Origin: Enterobacter_D sp963521185
GTDB lineage: Bacteria; Pseudomonadota; Gammaproteobacteria; Enterobacterales; Enterobacteriaceae
Assembly: GCA_963521185.1 (NCBI GenBank)
Contig: CAUQTV010000014.1
Coordinates: forward strand, 1 to 64,000
Direction of reading: 5' to 3'
Length of the DNA: 64,000 nt
Part shown: in pieces, positions 42,628-51,427 of the stretch
How the letters are laid out: every line of letters begins with the position of its first letter
Position numbering within the stretch: the first letter of the stretch is position 1
The notes under the pieces: model-generated
Seen by the model: only the letters and a program-made list of their open reading frames with translations
What the model was told of the DNA's origin: nothing
Database searches by the model: none
Position numbers and translations under genes: made by a program

Positions 42628-44493
42628 ATGAATTTCAAAATCTATGCACATTCAATGACCCTGGGTGTATGTTACGGTCTCACTGCATTAGGCATATCAG
42701 TATTGACTGGTCGCGAAGAATGTCAACTCCCTAAACAAGAGTTACGCAGTACCAGAACGCGAGTTGACCCGCTCAGTATTGATCTCAGCGGTAATGAGAA
42801 AATTGACACGACTGAAGTTAATGATAAGAAAACGCCGGTCTGGTTTGACCATAATAAGGATGGATTAAAAGAGCAAACGGGTTGGATCACCAATGGAGAT
42901 GGTCTGCTAGCACGCGATTTAAACAACGATGGCGTGATTAACAACGGTGGCGAACTTTTTGGTGAATTTACCCTGACAGAGAGTGGCGAAAGGGCCTATG
43001 AGGGTATTGAGGCATTAACAGACTTAGATGAAAATCATGATAACAGGATTGATCGTAACGACAGTGCGTGGTCATCTTTGACCGTGTGGAGAGACAGCAA
43101 TACTAATGCCATCACCGAAGAAGGTGAATTATTGTCCATGGCGCAAGCGGGCATATCCACTATCAGTCTCGATGCGCGTTCAAATTATACCGATCTGGGC
43201 AATGGAAATATCATATACCAGGAAACGACGGCTGAAAGCGATGAGGGAAAGAGTATACTCATTGCCGATGTCAATTATGCCGTTGATTACTATAACAGAA
43301 TACAAGATTCCAGTATCAAAATTACGCCAGAAATAGCTCAACTGCCCAATGCTCGTGCATTCGGTGGTATAAATGATTTACGTCAGGCTCTCGTTTTGAA
43401 CCCCGATTTGAAGAGGAGTCTTGACGCCTTCGTGGATGAAAAAGATGCCTCTTTGCGCAACAAAAAACTCGATGATCTGCTTTTTCATTGGGCCGGAGTG
43501 GAACAGGTTGGCGAGGGCGACCCGGACAAATTCAATCTGCAAAAAAAAGCATTTGTACAAAAATTGTCCTGTAGTACAAAAGTAATGGTTGATAATGAAT
43601 ACAGACGCTATAAGGTTTATGCAAAAGCACAAATTGATGCGCAAACGCGCTTCGCTGAAATCTTCAGACAATTTGTAAAATCACCTTATAGTTCTGCTGC
43701 ACCCACGATTATTATCGATTTTTCTGCTTTCGGCGATTTCATTCTCACATCCCATTTCGCGAGGGATTTCAGCAGCGTTAGCGCTTACCTTGAAACGCTG
43801 TTTGGTTTAACCGTTTATTCGCAAACATTGCAAACGCAATTTGATCTTAACATATCGTCACTGAAACCACTTTCCCGCTACGCGTTAATTATTGCATTAA
43901 CATCCACCCGACCCAATGATACAGACCGCGGTGAATATTATCGTCGTGACAGCGGGATAGCCGTATTGCTTGATGGGGCGTCATTTCACGACACCAGTCT
44001 GGATGATCTCTTCTATGGCAGCAGCGTAAACGACAACTTCACATCTTCCGATGGTAATGATTCGTTATACGGTGGCGACGGTAATGATATACTAAACCAT
44101 GCTGTCACCGCTGATGATAATCAACAAAATATCGTTTACGACAATGATTATTTCGAAGGGGGTCCCGGCAAAGATATTTATGTATTCACACCACCAGGCA
44201 GCCTGGTTATCAATAATAATGATGACAGTAACAGCAAAGATAAGTTATTATTTGAGAAATCTATCAAACCCAGCCAGGTAAAGCTGAAGAAAACACAAAA
44301 ACAAGATCTGACTATTCTGTTTAAAAAACACAGCAACAGTCAGGTAACAATAAAGAATTACTTTCTCGATAATGGCCGTAGCGCTTATCGTCTTGAACAT
44401 ATCGTTTTTAACAATAAAACGATATGGACGCCTGAAGATATTATTGCTTACTTCACAGATAAAACACCGTTACCCGGCGTCAACGTTAAATAA
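42628..44493 (+). CDS. RTX-type calcium-binding protein, C-terminal part of a disrupted gene
   Basis: 621 residues if started at ATG 42628, but the frame is open from 42439 and this ATG has only a weak ribosome site. Near residue 50 is the RTX-protein signature DPLSIDLSGNEKI, then EF-hand-like loops DHNKDGLKEQTG, DLNNDGVINNGGELFGEF and DENHDNRIDRNDSAW, two degenerate RTX nonapeptides (GNDSLYGGDGND, about 475), and a C-terminal haemolysin-related region ending in IWTPEDI. Such proteins are secreted by type I exporters, none of which is here. Probably a non-functional remnant, with the lysozyme start at 42290. Confidence 0.7.
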   Translation: MNFKIYAHSMTLGVCYGLTALGISVLTGREECQLPKQELRSTRTRVDPLSIDLSGNEKIDTTEVNDKKTPVWFDHNKDGLKEQTGWITNGDGLLARDLNNDGVINNGGELFGEFTLTESGERAYEGIEALTDLDENHDNRIDRNDSAWSSLTVWRDSNTNAITEEGELLSMAQAGISTISLDARSNYTDLGNGNIIYQETTAESDEGKSILIADVNYAVDYYNRIQDSSIKITPEIAQLPNARAFGGINDLRQALVLNPDLKRSLDAFVDEKDASLRNKKLDDLLFHWAGVEQVGEGDPDKFNLQKKAFVQKLSCSTKVMVDNEYRRYKVYAKAQIDAQTRFAEIFRQFVKSPYSSAAPTIIIDFSAFGDFILTSHFARDFSSVSAYLETLFGLTVYSQTLQTQFDLNISSLKPLSRYALIIALTSTRPNDTDRGEYYRRDSGIAVLLDGASFHDTSLDDLFYGSSVNDNFTSSDGNDSLYGGDGNDILNHAVTADDNQQNIVYDNDYFEGGPGKDIYVFTPPGSLVINNNDDSNSKDKLLFEKSIKPSQVKLKKTQKQDLTILFKKHSNSQVTIKNYFLDNGRSAYRLEHIVFNNKTIWTPEDIIAYFTDKTPLPGVNVK

Positions 44494-44559
44494 GCGATTC
44501 TTAGTGCTTGCCTGGATGTCTGTTGAGGTCTACTGATATTGCCGCATGACCCATTGACA

Positions 44560-44599
44560 ATCCCGTAGCCGACAATAAACGGCTACGGGATGCTTTTTT
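44560..44599 (+). terminator. Rho-independent terminator after RTX gene
   Basis: ATCCCGTAGCCG (44560-44571) and CGGCTACGGGAT (44580-44591) form a perfect 12-bp stem with loop ACAATAAA, followed by GC and TTTTTT on the plus strand. It separates the accessory block from convergent uvrD. Confidence 0.9.
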
Positions 44600-44608
44600 G
44601 TGTCTCAC

Positions 44609-46771
44609 TTACACAGTTTCGAGCTTTGCATAAGCGGCGACCAGCCATTTTATGCCCTGGCCTGGAAACGCCACTTGCAGGCGGCTGTGCTCACCGCTGC
44701 CTTCCAGATTGACGATGGTGCCTTCGCCAAACTTAGTGTGTCGCACGCGCTGACCGAGTTTATAACCGGTGTCGTTTTCAGAGATCGGCGTGCCCATGCG
44801 CTGGTGGCTCACCGGGCGGCTAATGCTGGCGCGCAGACGGACTTCTTCCACGCAGGCTTCCGGCAGTTCGCCGATAAAACGCGACGGGCGATGATAAACT
44901 TCTTTGCCGTACAAGCGACGGCTTTCGGCGTAGGTCAGCGTCAGTTTTTGCATCGCACGCGTCACGCCGACGTAGGCCAGGCGGCGCTCCTCTTCCAGAC
45001 GCCCGCCCTCATCAAGCGACATCTGGCTCGGGAACATGCCCTCTTCCATGCCGACGATAAACACCTGCGGGAACTCCAGCCCCTTCGCGGAGTGCAGCGT
45101 CATCAGCTGTACCGCGTCCTGCCAGGTGTCTGCCTGCCCTTCGCCGGCTTCCAGCGCCGCATGGGACAGGAACGCCTGGAGCGGCATCAAATCTTCTTCT
45201 TCGTCGTTATAGCTGAACTGACGCGTTGCGGTAACCAGTTCCTCTAAGTTTTCGACGCGCGCCTGGCCTTTTTCGCCTTTTTCTTGCTCGTACATAATGA
45301 ACAGGCCGGAGTCTTTCACGACCCGATCGGTCTGCACATGCAGCGGCATATCTGAGGTTTCCTGCGCCAGCGCGTCGATTAACTCCATAAAGCGTTGCAG
45401 GGCACTGGCTGCACGGCCCGCTAAGGCTTTCTCCTGCAATAACTCGCGGCAGGCCTGCCACAGCGTCAGTTGACGATCGCGCGACGCCTGACGCACCACG
45501 TCAAGCGTGCGGTCGCCAATGCCGCGCGTCGGTGTATTCACCACGCGCTCAAAGGCGGCGTCGTCGTTACGGTTGGCAATCAGACGCAGATAGGAGAGTG
45601 CGTCTTTGATCTCCTGGCGTTCGAAGAAGCGCATGCCGCCATAGATGCGGTACGGCATGCTGACCTGTAACAGCGCCTCTTCCAGCACGCGCGACTGGGC
45701 GTTGCTGCGGTAGAGAATGGCACATTTTTCCAGAGCGCCGCCATTGTCCTGCCAGGTTTTAATCCGGTTGACCACAAAGCGCGCTTCGTCCAGTTCGTTG
45801 AAGGCGCAGTAGAGCGAAATCGGTTCGCCCTCGGTACCATCGGTCCAGAGCTTTTTGCCCAGACGCCCGTTATTGTTTTCGATCAGGGCGTTGGCCGCGC
45901 TCAGAATGTTACTGGTCGAGCGGTAGTTCTGCTCAAGACGGATGGTTTGGGCACCGGGGAAATCGTTCAGGAAGCGCTGGATGTTCTCGACCTGCGCGCC
46001 ACGCCAGCCATAAATGGACTGGTCATCATCACCGACGATCATCACTTTGCCGGTGTCACCCGCCAGCATGCGGATCCAGGCGTATTGAATGTTGTTGGTA
46101 TCCTGGAATTCGTCCACCAGGATATTGGTAAAGCGTTCGCGGTAGTGGTTGAGAATATGCGGTTTGTTCAGCCACAGCTCATGGGCGCGCAGCAGCAGTT
46201 CGGCGAAATCCACCAGCCCCGCACGATCGCACGCTTCCTGATAGGCCTGGTATACCTTCTGCCAGGTCTGCTCAACCGGGTTACCGAAACTCTGAATATG
46301 GTGTGGACGAATGCCTTCGTCTTTCTGACCGTTGATGTACCACATCGCCTGGCGCGGCGGCCACTGCTTCTCGTCGAGGTTCATGGCCTTGATTAAGCGG
46401 CGCAGCAAACGCAGCTGATCTTCGCTGTCGAGGATTTGAAAATCCTGCGGCAAATTAGCGTCCATGTGATGGGCGCGCAGCAGACGGTGTGCCAGACCGT
46501 GGAAGGTACCGACCCACATACCGCCCTGGCTGGTGCCCATCAGTTGGGCGATGCGGTGGCGCATCTCTGCCGCCGCTTTATTGGTAAAGGTCACCGCCAT
46601 GATCGAGAACGGCGAGCAGTTTTCTACCGTCATCAGCCAGGCGATGCGGTGCACCAGCACGCGTGTCTTACCACTGCCAGCGCCCGCCAGTACCAGCATG
46701 TTGCTGCGCGTCGCGGCCACCGCGTCGCGTTGTTTGTCATTGAGGCTGTCGAGCAGGTAAGAAACGTCCAT
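44609..46771 (-). CDS. uvrD: DNA helicase II UvrD
   Basis: 720 residues from ATG at 46771 (MDVSYLLDSLN). SF1A 3'-5' helicase of nucleotide-excision and mismatch repair. Motifs: Walker A AGAGSGKT (about 29-36), motif II VDEFQDTN, motif III DDQSIYGWRGA, motif IV LEQNYRST, motif V TLHSAKGLEF and VI RRLAYVGVTRAM. The C-terminal Tudor-like domain that contacts RNA polymerase is present (KFGEGTIVNLEG). A LexA box overlaps its promoter, so it is part of the SOS regulon. Confidence 0.98.
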   Translation of the reverse strand: MDVSYLLDSLNDKQRDAVAATRSNMLVLAGAGSGKTRVLVHRIAWLMTVENCSPFSIMAVTFTNKAAAEMRHRIAQLMGTSQGGMWVGTFHGLAHRLLRAHHMDANLPQDFQILDSEDQLRLLRRLIKAMNLDEKQWPPRQAMWYINGQKDEGIRPHHIQSFGNPVEQTWQKVYQAYQEACDRAGLVDFAELLLRAHELWLNKPHILNHYRERFTNILVDEFQDTNNIQYAWIRMLAGDTGKVMIVGDDDQSIYGWRGAQVENIQRFLNDFPGAQTIRLEQNYRSTSNILSAANALIENNNGRLGKKLWTDGTEGEPISLYCAFNELDEARFVVNRIKTWQDNGGALEKCAILYRSNAQSRVLEEALLQVSMPYRIYGGMRFFERQEIKDALSYLRLIANRNDDAAFERVVNTPTRGIGDRTLDVVRQASRDRQLTLWQACRELLQEKALAGRAASALQRFMELIDALAQETSDMPLHVQTDRVVKDSGLFIMYEQEKGEKGQARVENLEELVTATRQFSYNDEEEDLMPLQAFLSHAALEAGEGQADTWQDAVQLMTLHSAKGLEFPQVFIVGMEEGMFPSQMSLDEGGRLEEERRLAYVGVTRAMQKLTLTYAESRRLYGKEVYHRPSRFIGELPEACVEEVRLRASISRPVSHQRMGTPISENDTGYKLGQRVRHTKFGEGTIVNLEGSGEHSRLQVAFPGQGIKWLVAAYAKLETV

Positions 46772-46808
46772 TGGCACCGCCGGGTAGTATTCAGGAACAC
46801 AGCAAAAC

Positions 46809-46834
46809 GCCCGGTGGCGCTTCGCTTACCGGGC
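46809..46834. repeat. REP element in the uvrD 5' untranslated region
   Basis: GCCCGGT (46809-46815) and ACCGGGC (46828-46834) enclose GGCGCTTCGCTT, the same core as the REP after fadA. It lies downstream of the LexA-controlled promoter and upstream of the uvrD start, inside the transcribed leader. Confidence 0.8.
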
Positions 46835-46850
46835 CTGCGGCTGCAAACCC

Positions 46851-46905
46851 CTGGTAATATATACAACACTACTGGCGATTATATCAGCGAGGTCAGAGAT
46901 GCCAA
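46851..46905 (-). promoter_or_regulatory. uvrD promoter with LexA box
   Basis: TTGGCA (-35, 46905-46900), 16-bp spacer, TATAAT (-10, 46883-46878), then the LexA operator TTGTATATATTACCAG (46866-46851) overlapping the start of transcription. E. coli uvrD has the same arrangement. The promoter lies within the 3' end of yigB. Confidence 0.85.
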
Positions 46906-47595
46906 CCGGGAAATTGCAATGTGCGGTAATAAGCGGCTGTCGCGGGCGGTCATCAGATCGGCACCTTCCGGTTTGATCCAGCACGCCTGCATGCCGCAGC
47001 GGATCGCCCCGGCAACATCAGTGGTGAGATCGTCGCCCACGTGCAGGATCTCCCCGAGCGGCAGATTCAGTTTATCCGCCGCCAGATGGTACATATCGTT
47101 AAAGGGTTTTGAGCGCCCGTCCGGGCCTGCGCGCAGCACAAATTCAAAATAGTCGCCCAGCCCGAACAGTTCCGGCTGCGCGTTACCGTTGGTGATGGCC
47201 ACCAGCGGCCATTTTTTGCCGAGCGCGGCAAGCGTCTCATGCGTGGAGGGCGGCACATCAATGCGGCTGCGCCATTGCGCAAAATGCGACATGGCGGCGG
47301 TTGCGCCAGCGGTGGCAGCTTCGGCGTCCAGCCCTGCGTTAAGCATCGCCTTTTCCACCGCGCGACGCCGCCATTCGGTCACGTCGTGGTAGATATCCGG
47401 CTCGGTTTCGCGCAGCGCCTGACGCAGTTGTTGAAAATCGGTGTTTTGCAGCGCGCTGAGCGCCGGATGGTAATTTTGCACAAACGTCAGCGATTCGTGT
47501 TCGGTCCGCAGAATCACATCGCGGTTGTCGTAAAGCGTGTCGTCCAGATCAAAGGTGATGGCAGAGATGTGACCCAAAGGGCGGTAAAAATGCAT
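46879..47595 (-). CDS. yigB: FMN/5-amino-6-(5-phospho-D-ribitylamino)uracil phosphatase YigB
   Basis: 238 residues. HAD-family phosphatase: motif I TFDLDDTLYD (14-23), motif II AITNGNAQ, lysine in RSKPFNDMY and motif IV HVGDDLTTDV. E. coli YigB dephosphorylates the riboflavin intermediate and FMN. Its ATG shares one base with the xerC stop (TAATG), last gene of the dapF-yigA-xerC-yigB unit. The uvrD promoter lies at its 3' end. Confidence 0.95.
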   Translation of the reverse strand: MHFYRPLGHISAITFDLDDTLYDNRDVILRTEHESLTFVQNYHPALSALQNTDFQQLRQALRETEPDIYHDVTEWRRRAVEKAMLNAGLDAEAATAGATAAMSHFAQWRSRIDVPPSTHETLAALGKKWPLVAITNGNAQPELFGLGDYFEFVLRAGPDGRSKPFNDMYHLAADKLNLPLGEILHVGDDLTTDVAGAIRCGMQACWIKPEGADLMTARDSRLLPHIAISRLASLTSLI

Positions 47596-48497
47596 TATTT
47601 CCCCCGTTTAGCGCGTGGATGCGCTGCATCATACACTGAGGCAAGATGTTGAAAATCAAGATGCGTATAGATTTGTGTCGTAGAGAGATTGGCGTGACCA
47701 AGGAGTTCTTGCACGCCGCGCAGATCGCCGCTCGACTCCAGCATATGCGTGGCAAACGAATGGCGCAGTTTATGCGGGTGAACGTGGCTGTTCAACCCCT
47801 GCTTTATGCCCCACTCGGCAAAGCGCTTTTGTACGTTGCGCGCCGAAATACGCTTACCCAGCTTCGATAAAAACAGCGCGTTCTCTTCTGCGCCAAACAG
47901 GCCACGCAAATCCAGCCAGTGTTCAATCCACGCCACCGCGTTACGACCAATGGGCAAGCGCCGCTCTTTGCTGCCTTTGCCCATCACCCACACTTCACCG
48001 GTGTCGAGATCGAGATGTTTCAGATCCAGACCCACCAGTTCCGACAAACGCAGCCCAGCGCCGTACATCACTTCGAGCATTGCCCGATCGCGAACGGCCA
48101 GCGGATCGTTAAGATCGATATCCAGCAGGCGATTGACATCATCAACGTCGATGTTTTTCGGTAAGTGGCGCGGGGCTTTCGGCGCGGAGATGCCTTTCGC
48201 CGGGTTAGCGACCAGCTCGCCCTGGGACACCAGCCAGTCAAAGAAGCTGCGCAGCGCGGAAAGGCGCAGTGCCAGGCTGGCTGCCCCGAGACCTTTGCGG
48301 CGGCTGCGCACGGCAAACCCTCGCACGGCAGCCGCATCGCACTGCGACCAGCGCGTAACGCCGGTTTCTTCAGCAAGGGCGATAATGGCATCCAGCTGGC
48401 GCTGATAGTTGAGCAGCGTTATCGGGCTAAGCTGACGCTCAACGCCGAGATAGCGAAGAAAACGGCTAACCGCGTCATGCAGCGAAGCGTCGCTCAT
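47595..48497 (-). CDS. xerC: tyrosine recombinase XerC
   Basis: 300 residues (E. coli 298). With XerD it resolves chromosome dimers at dif under FtsK control. N-terminal SAM-like core-binding domain, C-terminal catalytic domain with Arg in YGAGLRLSELVG, Lys in GKGSKERRLP, HKLRHSFATH, LLGHANLSTTQIY with the nucleophile tyrosine. Overlaps the yigA stop by an ATGA junction. Confidence 0.98.
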   Translation of the reverse strand: MSDASLHDAVSRFLRYLGVERQLSPITLLNYQRQLDAIIALAEETGVTRWSQCDAAAVRGFAVRSRRKGLGAASLALRLSALRSFFDWLVSQGELVANPAKGISAPKAPRHLPKNIDVDDVNRLLDIDLNDPLAVRDRAMLEVMYGAGLRLSELVGLDLKHLDLDTGEVWVMGKGSKERRLPIGRNAVAWIEHWLDLRGLFGAEENALFLSKLGKRISARNVQKRFAEWGIKQGLNSHVHPHKLRHSFATHMLESSGDLRGVQELLGHANLSTTQIYTHLDFQHLASVYDAAHPRAKRGK

Positions 48498-49201
48498 ACG
48501 CGCTCAATCCAGCGCTCCAGCAGATCGGGTAACATCAGCGCAATCTCCTGGAGCAGTTGCGTGCCCTGGCCTTCCTGATAATGGTGAACATCACGGCTGC
48601 TAAAGAGGATCACTCCCAGATCGCCGTCGCGCCCCATCATGGACAGCGCAACAGAACCGATGGCTTTCGCCTCCGGCAGCACCACCAGCAGTTCCGGGCC
48701 ATTCAGCGGGCCCAGATAGTGATTTTCCTGACCGAGGCGCTGGATGCGCAGCGGTTCAAACGCCTGTCGGTTCAGTGCCAGATGGGTAAAGCCCGAGGGT
48801 GCGCCAATGCGCCAGCGATCCGGAAACAGGCGAATAGTCGCGCCCGCCAGCCCCAGCTCACGCGCCCAACGGTGAAAACGATTAAGCAGGTCTTCAAGGC
48901 TGGTGGCCGACGCCAGACGCCCTTGCAGACGCAGTAAGCGGTAGAACAGACCTTCATTGCTGCTGGCTTGCTCCATCAGCAGGGTCATGTTCTCTTCCAG
49001 CACGTTGATGTGATTGCGCGCGCGCGCCATGTGCCATTCGACCAGTGACACCGTACCCCGCACCGGATGGGGAACGTGCATCTGCTCCACCACCCGCGCA
49101 TTACGAATAAAGAACTCAGGATTACGCAGCAGATACTCCACCACGTCACGATCGGCGATCGCGGCCAGGGTTTCCTGCTGTTCTTCCTCACTGTGCTTCA
49201 T
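48494..49201 (-). CDS. yigA: DUF484 family protein YigA
   Basis: 235 residues. N-terminal helical part with DRDVVEYLLRNPEFFIRN, then a GAF-like domain (about 90-225). Function unknown; a conserved companion of dapF and xerC. Coupled on both sides by ATGA overlaps (dapF stop at 49198 and xerC start at 48497). Confidence 0.93.
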   Translation of the reverse strand: MKHSEEEQQETLAAIADRDVVEYLLRNPEFFIRNARVVEQMHVPHPVRGTVSLVEWHMARARNHINVLEENMTLLMEQASSNEGLFYRLLRLQGRLASATSLEDLLNRFHRWARELGLAGATIRLFPDRWRIGAPSGFTHLALNRQAFEPLRIQRLGQENHYLGPLNGPELLVVLPEAKAIGSVALSMMGRDGDLGVILFSSRDVHHYQEGQGTQLLQEIALMLPDLLERWIERV

Positions 49202-50022
49202 AAATGAATAAATCCGTCGTAGACGTGTGCCGCCGGGCCAGTCATAAACAGCGGATGACCCGGACCTTTCCAGGCGATATCAAGACGCCCTCCTGGTAAA
49301 TCCACGCGAACTTCTTCGTCCAGCAGCCCTTGCTGGATGCCCACCGCGACGGCTGCACATGCGCCGCTGCCGCAGGCCTGCGTTTCCCCTGCGCCGCGTT
49401 CAAATACACGCAGGCGAATCTGTTCACGTTTGACCACTTGCATAAAACCAATGTTCGCGCGCTCTGCGAAGCGCTCATGGCTTTCCATGACCGGGCCGAG
49501 CGTTTCCACCGGTGCAGTATCGACACTCTCAACCTGAATGACGCAGTGTGGATTACCCATGGAAACGACGCCGCAGAGAATAGTCTGTTCAGCGGCACGC
49601 ATAATATAGGTCTTTTCCGCTTTGTTTGCCCGGAACGGCACCGCCGATGGCTCAAAGTTTGGCTCGCCCATATTGACCCGAACCAGCTCGTCGTCGGTCA
49701 CGGTTAACACCATACGACCGTTCGCCGTACTGACGCGAATGTCGCGCTTATTGGTTAACCCTTTCAGGCGCACAAAGCGGGCGAAGCAGCGCGCGCCGTT
49801 ACCACACTGCGACACTTCGCTGCCGTCAGCGTTGAAAATGCGGTAGTGGAAATCCAGATCCGGATCGTAAGGCGGTTCGACGATCAGCAGTTGATCGAAG
49901 CCAACGCCCACATGACGATCGGCCAGTCGACGGATAAGCTCCGGCGAGAAAAAAACATTCTGCGTCACCGCGTCGACGACCATAAAATCGTTGCCAAGGC
50001 CATGCATTTTAGAGAACTGCAT
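49198..50022 (-). CDS. dapF: diaminopimelate epimerase DapF
   Basis: 274 residues from the second of two adjacent ATGs (50022), better spaced from GGAG than the first (50025). Converts LL- to meso-diaminopimelate for lysine and peptidoglycan. The two catalytic cysteines are in CGNGARCFARF (about 73) and GETQACGSGACAA (about 217). First of the coupled dapF-yigA-xerC-yigB genes, 37 bp after lptM. Confidence 0.98.
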   Translation of the reverse strand: MQFSKMHGLGNDFMVVDAVTQNVFFSPELIRRLADRHVGVGFDQLLIVEPPYDPDLDFHYRIFNADGSEVSQCGNGARCFARFVRLKGLTNKRDIRVSTANGRMVLTVTDDELVRVNMGEPNFEPSAVPFRANKAEKTYIMRAAEQTILCGVVSMGNPHCVIQVESVDTAPVETLGPVMESHERFAERANIGFMQVVKREQIRLRVFERGAGETQACGSGACAAVAVGIQQGLLDEEVRVDLPGGRLDIAWKGPGHPLFMTGPAAHVYDGFIHL

Positions 50023-50059
50023 CATCTACTCCATTTCCGCGGATACAGAACGTTATCTG

Positions 50060-50263
50060 TCAGTAATTAACCTGCGTCGGGCCACCATCGTCGCCACGAT
50101 CGTTACGATCGGGCGTAACGGTTTGCTCGGTGCTCTCAACCGGTTTCGTCGGGGGAGCCGCAGACTTATCGGCTGGTGGAAAGTAGAGCGGCCCTTTTAA
50201 GCCACAGCCTGCCAGACTCATTAATGCAACGAGGGCAAAAAGCGTTCGGAACACATTCTTCAT
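50060..50263 (-). CDS. lptM: LPS translocon maturation lipoprotein LptM (YifL)
   Basis: 67 residues with a short signal peptide and lipobox LAGC (lipidated Cys about 20), then GLKGPLYFPPADK, the conserved N-terminal part that mimics LPS binding in the LptD-LptE translocon. Low-complexity C-terminus. Upstream of dapF as in E. coli and divergent from cyaY. Confidence 0.93.
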   Translation of the reverse strand: MKNVFRTLFALVALMSLAGCGLKGPLYFPPADKSAAPPTKPVESTEQTVTPDRNDRGDDGGPTQVNY

Positions 50264-50398
50264 TATGGTTTGCCTGTAAGTTCATGCTTGCTGTTTCTAT
50301 CATCGCAGGAGGAGGCGCAAAAGCAAGAGTTTGCGCACCTCCTGCATTGGGAATTGTTTCGCGTTATACTCGCGGCATCACGAAAAAAAGGAAAAAAA

Positions 50399-50719
50399 AT
50401 GAACGATTCAGAATTTCATCGCCTTGCTGACAGCCTGTGGCAGACCATTGAAGAGCGCCTTGACGCGTGGGACGGCGACGGTGATATCGACTGTGAGATT
50501 AATGGCGGCGTACTGACGTTAACCTTTGAAAACGGCAGCAAAATCATCATTAACCGCCAGGAGCCGCTGCACCAGGTGTGGCTGGCAACCAAACAGGGCG
50601 GCTACCATTTTGATCTGAAAAATGACGAGTGGATGTGCGATCGCAGCGGGGAAAACTTCTGGGATTTGCTGGAGCAGGCCGCCACGCAACAGGCGGGCGA
50701 AGCGGTGCATTTTCGTTAA
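50399..50719 (+). CDS. cyaY: frataxin homologue CyaY
   Basis: 106 residues from ATG at 50399 (MNDSEFHRLAD), preceded by AAGGA; an upstream in-frame ATG at 50270 would add 43 unlikely residues. Iron-binding regulator of Fe-S cluster assembly with IscS. Acidic first helix (DSLWQTIEERLDAWDGDGDIDCE in outline, 12-34) and the frataxin beta-sheet motif GGYHFDL-WMCDRSGE. Followed by an inserted toxin-antitoxin pair. Confidence 0.96.
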   Translation: MNDSEFHRLADSLWQTIEERLDAWDGDGDIDCEINGGVLTLTFENGSKIIINRQEPLHQVWLATKQGGYHFDLKNDEWMCDRSGENFWDLLEQAATQQAGEAVHFR

Positions 50720-50763
50720 TCATCGACGGTAAGCGGTTATAAACGGGCCAGTGATTGTGGCCC

Positions 50764-51084
50764 TTATGCCTCAATGAGGCGTTTAAATAGCAACTGCTTG
50801 ATATCCTGTCTTTGCGCCAAAACTGCGTGTGCGGTAATGATGTCATCGTCAAAGCTGTAGAGCACGCGATAACCGTTTTCACTGTTAAATTCGCGATAAC
50901 GTGCAACGCCCAGCATGAGTAATTGCGGACATATGTGACAGCCTTCGGGAAAAGTACCTACGGTGGTTTCAAACGCCTCGATCGCGGCGGCAAGAATAGG
51001 TTGGGGGTTTACACCGCCCTGCCGCAAATGGCTGGCAATATCATTTATACAGATCGCAACGGTGCGGGTATATTGAATTTTCAT
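50764..51084 (-). CDS. RelE/ParE-type toxin
   Basis: 106 residues from ATG at 51084 (MKIQYTRTVAICINDI); an ATG at 51114 would add ten residues. The pattern of an N-terminal helix pair, then EGCHICPQLLMLGVARYREF and GYRVLYSFDDDIITAHAVLAQRQDI-LLFKRLI, is that of RelE/ParE ribonuclease or gyrase toxins. Its gene is 37 bp downstream of a Phd/YefM antitoxin. The pair is inserted between cyaY and cyaA, which are neighbours in E. coli. Confidence 0.82.
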   Translation of the reverse strand: MKIQYTRTVAICINDIASHLRQGGVNPQPILAAAIEAFETTVGTFPEGCHICPQLLMLGVARYREFNSENGYRVLYSFDDDIITAHAVLAQRQDIKQLLFKRLIEA

Positions 51085-51121
51085 TGCCTGATAGTCCTTA
51101 TCAGCAGCCAACAAAACAGCG

Positions 51122-51355
51122 TTATGTAATTATACCCGCCAGCAATTCGTCTTTAGACAAGACCTGGCCCTGCGCTTTATCCTGCTCAGACAGTGTTAAC
51201 AGCTTTAGCAAGGCGATGGCCTGTTCACGTTCCTGCTGAACATGGTAAGACTCAATCACATAGGCTGGCACGCCGTTTTGCGTCACCAGAATAGGCTCAT
51301 CAAGCTCTAACGCGGCAGCGTTTTTTTTCACATAACTGATCGTTTCAACGCGCAT
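51122..51355 (-). CDS. Phd/YefM-type antitoxin
   Basis: 77 residues from the second of two adjacent ATGs (51355), six nt after AGGAG. Phd/YefM fold: N-terminal DNA-binding part with LDEPILVTQNGVPAYVIESYHVQQ, and a flexible acidic tail QDKAQGQVLSKDELLAGI that would wrap the toxin. Immediately upstream are palindromes that fit an autoregulatory operator. Confidence 0.85.
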   Translation of the reverse strand: MRVETISYVKKNAAALELDEPILVTQNGVPAYVIESYHVQQEREQAIALLKLLTLSEQDKAQGQVLSKDELLAGIIT

Positions 51356-51373
51356 CATTCACTCCTGCTGTAT

Positions 51374-51402
51374 TGGTCTAAATATAGACTAAATTCAGAC
51401 CA
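51374..51402 (-). promoter_or_regulatory. operator palindromes upstream of the toxin-antitoxin operon
   Basis: TGGTCT (51374-51379) and AGACCA (51397-51402) flank a second palindrome GTCTA-AATA-TAGAC (51376-51389), 19 bp upstream of the antitoxin start. This fits Phd-type cooperative autorepression. Confidence 0.65.
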
Positions 51403-51427
51403 TCAGCAACAGCCCCCTGGGGCGGTG

